Part shown: positions 60,400-64,000 of the stretch, in pieces | How positions within the stretch are numbered: position 1 is the stretch's first letter | Layout of the letters: each line of letters begins with the position of its first letter | Assembly: GCA_014529385.2 (NCBI GenBank) | Contig: CM043962.1 | Span: 36,299,598 to 36,363,597 of the forward strand | From: Adiantum capillus-veneris | Taxonomy: Eukaryota > Streptophyta > Polypodiopsida > Polypodiales > Pteridaceae | Reading direction: 5' to 3' | DNA length: 64,000 nucleotides | Made by a program: the position numbers and the translations under genes | Notes under the pieces: generated by a model | The model's database searches: none | What the model was told of the DNA's origin: nothing | The model's input: the letters and a program-made list of their open reading frames with translations, nothing else

Positions 60400-63270
60400 A
60401 TAGAGATTAGAAGCCTCAACCATAGACATATCATGCAACCAATGCACTCCTCGAGACAACATTGCATCTCAAGAGACACACTCGCTTCACATCCATCACA
60501 AACAACCCAGAGCATATGTGATTTCATTTGGAAAGACACCCTCGCTTTGCATCTGCCAAAAACAGCCCAGAGCTTCTTGGCCAAGCGTACAGAGAGAGAC
60601 CCTTGCTTTGCATCTGTTGAACACAACCTAGAGATTCAAGATGCAAGCATATGCGATTGCATCTGAAGAGAAACCCACGCTTTGCATCTGCCAAAGACAG
60701 CTCAGAGCTTCACGTTGGAAGCATATGTGATTGCATCTGGAGAGACACCCTCACTTTGCATCCACCAAAAACAGCCCAGACCTTCTTGGCCCTGACTCTG
60801 TTGGGCATATCCCGCAATCAGTGCACTCCATGAGCCAACATGCATTTGAGGAGACACCTTCAAGATGCTAGCATATGTGATTTGCTGTGGAGAGACACCC
60901 TCGCTTCACATTTTCCACAAGCAAGCAGGTCTCCACATAGCCTCCACTTAGTTCATTTGGAGAGACACCCTCGCTTTGCATCCGCCAGAAGCAGCATAGA
61001 GATTCTTGGCCAAGCGTATGTAGAGACACCCTTGCTTTGCATCCGTCAAAAATAGCCTAGAGCTTCAAGATGCAAGCGTATGTGATTGCATCTAGAGAGA
61101 CACCCTTGCTTCGTATCCGTCGAAAACAGCCCAGAGTTTCTTGGACTTGACCTTGTTGGGTATATCCCACAATAAATGCGCTCCATGAGACAACATGCAT
61201 CTGGAGACCCTCCCTTTGCATCAGCTGAAAATAGACTAGAGCATATGCGATTGCATCTGGAGACACACCCTTGCTTCGTATCCGCTCAAAAACACCCAGA
61301 GCTCCTTGGCCCTAACCAAGTTGGGCATATCCTACAATTAGTGAATTCTTTTTTCCATATTACCATCTTGTGTAATGCCACATGACTTTAGGGTGCAAGC
61401 ATATGTGATTGCATCTCGAGAGGCACCCTTGCTTTGCATCTGCCTAAAACAACCCAAAGCTTCTTGACCTTGACCTTGTTGGGTAGATCCCGCAATCAAT
61501 GCAGTCCATGAGACGACATGCATCTAGAGAGACACCCTCCCATTGCATTAGCTGAAAACAACCTAGAGCATATGTGATTGTATCTAGAGAGACACCCTTG
61601 CTTCGTATCTGCTCAAAAACGACCAGAGCTCCTTGGCTCTAACCATGTTCGGTATATCTTGCAATCAGTGAGAATTATTTTGCCCATATCAGCATCTTGT
61701 GTAATGACACATGCCTTCAAGGTGCAAGTGTACGTGATTGCATTTTGGAGAGATGCCCTCTCTCTGCATTTGCTCAAAACAGCCTAGAGCTTCCTGACCC
61801 GGACCCTTGCCTTCAAGATGCAAGCGTATGTGATTGCATCTAAAGAGAGACCCTCCCTTTACATGTGCCAAAAACATCCAAGAGCTTCTTGGCCGAGCGA
61901 ATGGAGAGACACCCTCGCTTTGCATGTGCCAAAGATGGACCAAAGCTTCAAGATGCAAGCGTATGCGATTGTATCTAGAGAGACACTCTCGCTTTGCATC
62001 TGCCAAAAAAAACCTAGAGCTTCTTGGCCAAGTTGGGCATATCTCACAATCATTGCATTCCAAGAGATGACATCCAGGACAAGGAGCTCCTCAAGAACTT
62101 TTTGTGCTTATGAAGTACACCAAATTTGGCATACATGTCAACCATTAAGGATGTGGACTTGACAACATGCATCTGGAGATACACCCTCCCTTTGCATCAG
62201 CTGAAAATAGACTAGAGCATATGTGATTGCATCTAGAGAGACACCCTTGCTTCGTATCCGCTCAAAAACACCCAGAGCTCCTTGGCCCTAACCAAGTTGG
62301 CCATATCCTACAATCAGTGAATTCTTTTTTCCATATTACCATCTTGTGTAATGCCACATGCCTTCAGGGTGCAAGCGTATGTGATTGCATCTCGAGAGGC
62401 ACCCTCACTTTGCATCTGTCGAAATCAACCCAAAGCTTCTTGACCTTGACCCTGTTGGGTAGATCCTGCAATCAGTGCAGACCATGAGACGACATGCATC
62501 TAGAGAGACACCCTCCCTTTGCATTAGCTGAAAACAACCTAGAGCATATGTGATTGTATCTGGAGAGACACCCTTGCTTCGTATCTGCTCAAAAACACCC
62601 AGAGCTCCTTGGCCCTAACCATGTTGGGTGTATCTTGCAATCAGTGAGAATTATTTTGCCCATATCAGCATCTTGTGTAATGACACATGCCTTCAAGGTG
62701 CAAGTGTACGTGATTGCATTTTGGAGAGATGCCCCCTCTCTGCATCTGCTCAAAATAGCCTAGAGCTTCCTGACCCGGACCCTTGCCTTCAGGATGCAAG
62801 CGTATGTGATTGCATCTGAAGAGAGACCCTCGCTTTGCATCTGCCAAAGATGGACCAAAGCTTCAAGATGCAAGCATATGCGATTGCATCTAGAGAGACA
62901 CTCTCGCTTCGCGTCTGCCAAAAAAAACCTAGAGCTTCTTGGCCAAGTTGGGCATATCTCACAATCATTCAATTGCAAGAGATGACATCCAGGACAGGAA
63001 GCTCCTCAAGAACTTTTTGTGCTTATGAAGTACACCAAATTTGGCATACATGCCAACCAAGGCAGTGCCAAGCATGAAGTTTTCTTTGAACAAGCCCTAA
63101 CTAACAATATCATCAAGAGTTCTTTTTCCCATATCATCATCTTGTGTAATGCCACATGCCTTCAGGGTGCAAGCATACGTGATTGCATTTGGAGAGATTC
63201 CTGCTCTTCGCGTCTACATTGACCTTGTTGACATAACCTGCAATCAATGCACTCCATGAGACAACATTGC
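60400..63270 (-). pseudogene. Pentatricopeptide-repeat (PPR) gene relic, amplified and decayed
   Basis: Read on the minus strand, about 25 copies of a motif encoding QMQSEGVSPDAITYACILK-like sequence occur, interleaved with HVVSWTALIAGSTQQGQ (61523) and HVVSWSAFIVGYTQQGQ (about 61195) segments. PPR proteins of this PLS type bind organellar RNA and guide C-to-U editing or processing, with V-V-S-W-x-x-x-I-x-G and G-x-x-P-x-x-x-T-x-x-x-x-L-x-A as motif signatures. Spacing between repeats is irregular, many units lack one half, and stops are frequent, so no functional protein remains. No E or DYW domain was seen. Plus-strand frames over this region are shadows. Confidence 0.75.
61191..63075 (-). 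repeat. Tandem duplication of about 970 bp within the PPR relic
   Basis: Copy 1 (about 61191-62160) and copy 2 (about 62163-63075) both open with CAACATGCATCTGGAGA. They share landmarks such as AGCTGAAAATAGACTAGAGC, CATCTTGTGTAATGCCACAT and AAGTACACCAAATTTGGC in the same order. Copy 2 lacks about 60 bp present near 61866-61926. Confidence 0.9.
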
Positions 63271-63395
63271 AGATAGGAAGCTATTTCGAGGACCTATTGG
63301 ACTCTTCCCCTCCATGCTTTTGTGTGTAGCGGGTATTGCTTCTTTCTTCGCGCTGCTCAGTGTTCACGAAACCACTGGTGCTTAGAGAAGGGCAA

Positions 63396-63430
<35 letters not shown>

Positions 63431-63591
63431 TGGCGACGCTGCAAATTGCACAGAGGCAACACTAAAAAGCAAGGGCTCTGATTGAGTTGCGGCCATCTCT
63501 CTTGAATAATAGGCCTTGAGTTCAACTCTCCTAGTCGAATAGATCTTTAAAGTCTCTAGTTTCCGACGACGTTCAAATCCTCTTCTTCTTA

Positions 63592-63637
<46 letters not shown>

Positions 63638-63830
63638 GTGTAGCAATGAACACTGTCGGACAGAGGAAATGCTGAAACGTGTCCGAACACAGATTTTGAG
63701 AGAGATGTGCACGCGTGTTGAAGGCCTATGAGAGAGAGGTACACACGCGAGGTTTCTAGCCGCTGAATGCTGATTACACGCTCTGTCTCTCCCCCTCATG
63801 GCCTGTGCAGACAGCAACCCGTTAACCAAA

Positions 63831-63870
<40 letters not shown>

Positions 63871-64000
63871 TCCTCGTGGTCTTTGCAGAGAGCAACGCAA
63901 CTCAACTTTCTTCTGCTTCTTCTCGTATTACTTGAAAAATTTCGCATTCAAGGTTGCTTTGAAGCTTTTGGCCCGAATAGCCTATGCACTACCACCAGAT
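63271..64000. other. Microsatellite-rich end of the window
   Basis: Contains a poly-G tract of 32 nt (63398-63429) and (TC)n tracts at 63594-63634 and 63834-63868. The 204-residue minus-strand frame across it is mainly Glu-Arg and Pro runs and is not supported as a gene. No other feature seen. Confidence 0.7.

Noticed and set aside
60433-63222. Many plus-strand frames of 60-114 residues over the PPR relic
   Set aside because: They are antisense shadows of the minus-strand PPR motifs, which explain the periodicity.

Overview
The window is nuclear DNA of a land plant with a large, repeat-rich genome, most likely a fern. The plant signals are Ty1/copia and Ty3/gypsy LTR retrotransposons with plant-type primer-binding sites, an L1-like LINE, CACTA-associated and DUF7869-type transposon relics, and a decayed pentatricopeptide-repeat (PPR) locus. 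The PPR repeats have the VVSW...QQGQGQEAL...QM wording I associate with fern PPR genes; the fern call rests mainly on that and is an inference. I find no intact host gene: nearly every open frame is a transposon relic or translated microsatellite.

Layout. 1-3040: no recognisable gene. 3041-12520: a diverged tandem array (five units of about 0.64-1.0 kb) carrying a recurrent 26-nt inverted repeat, then two blocks of broken unrecognised coding sequence (7.2-8.5 and 10.0-11.1 kb), then an inverted piece of the same array. 13.3-14.0 kb: microsatellites and a 314-bp MITE-like element with tRNA-like A/B boxes. 17.9-19.3 kb: a second hairpin array, followed by a Tnp1/DUF8039-like fragment and a broken DUF7869-family gene (19.4-21.1 kb). 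23.3-25.3 kb: a three-copy repeat. 26.3-31.3 kb: minus-strand 5' part of a gypsy-like element (LTR, primer-binding site, long leader with eight regularly spaced palindromes, broken gag).

31.7-49.5 kb is a nest that can be resolved to the base. An L1-like LINE (31.76-33.97 and 45.84-48.15 kb, + strand) was split by an 11.9-kb minus-strand gypsy-like element (33968-45830, target duplication GCATA) that has gag and protease but no polymerase. Its 3' LTR was in turn split by a 2,767-bp TG...CA insertion (34568-37334, target duplication TAATA). Directly downstream is a second, ORF1-only LINE relative (48178-49527). It shares the first LINE's 3' end and also stops in a long (TC)n tract.

49.7-51.2 kb is polypurine DNA containing a 132-bp near-perfect hairpin and a long (GT)n. 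53114-57182 is a minus-strand copia element with both LTRs, primer site, polypurine tract and TCAAG target duplication, but with an internal deletion joining integrase to reverse transcriptase. 57.4-57.8 kb is a small inverted-repeat element. 58.7-60.3 kb holds two local tandem duplications. 60.4-63.3 kb is a minus-strand PPR pseudogene enlarged by a tandem duplication of about 970 bp. The end of the window is microsatellite-rich.
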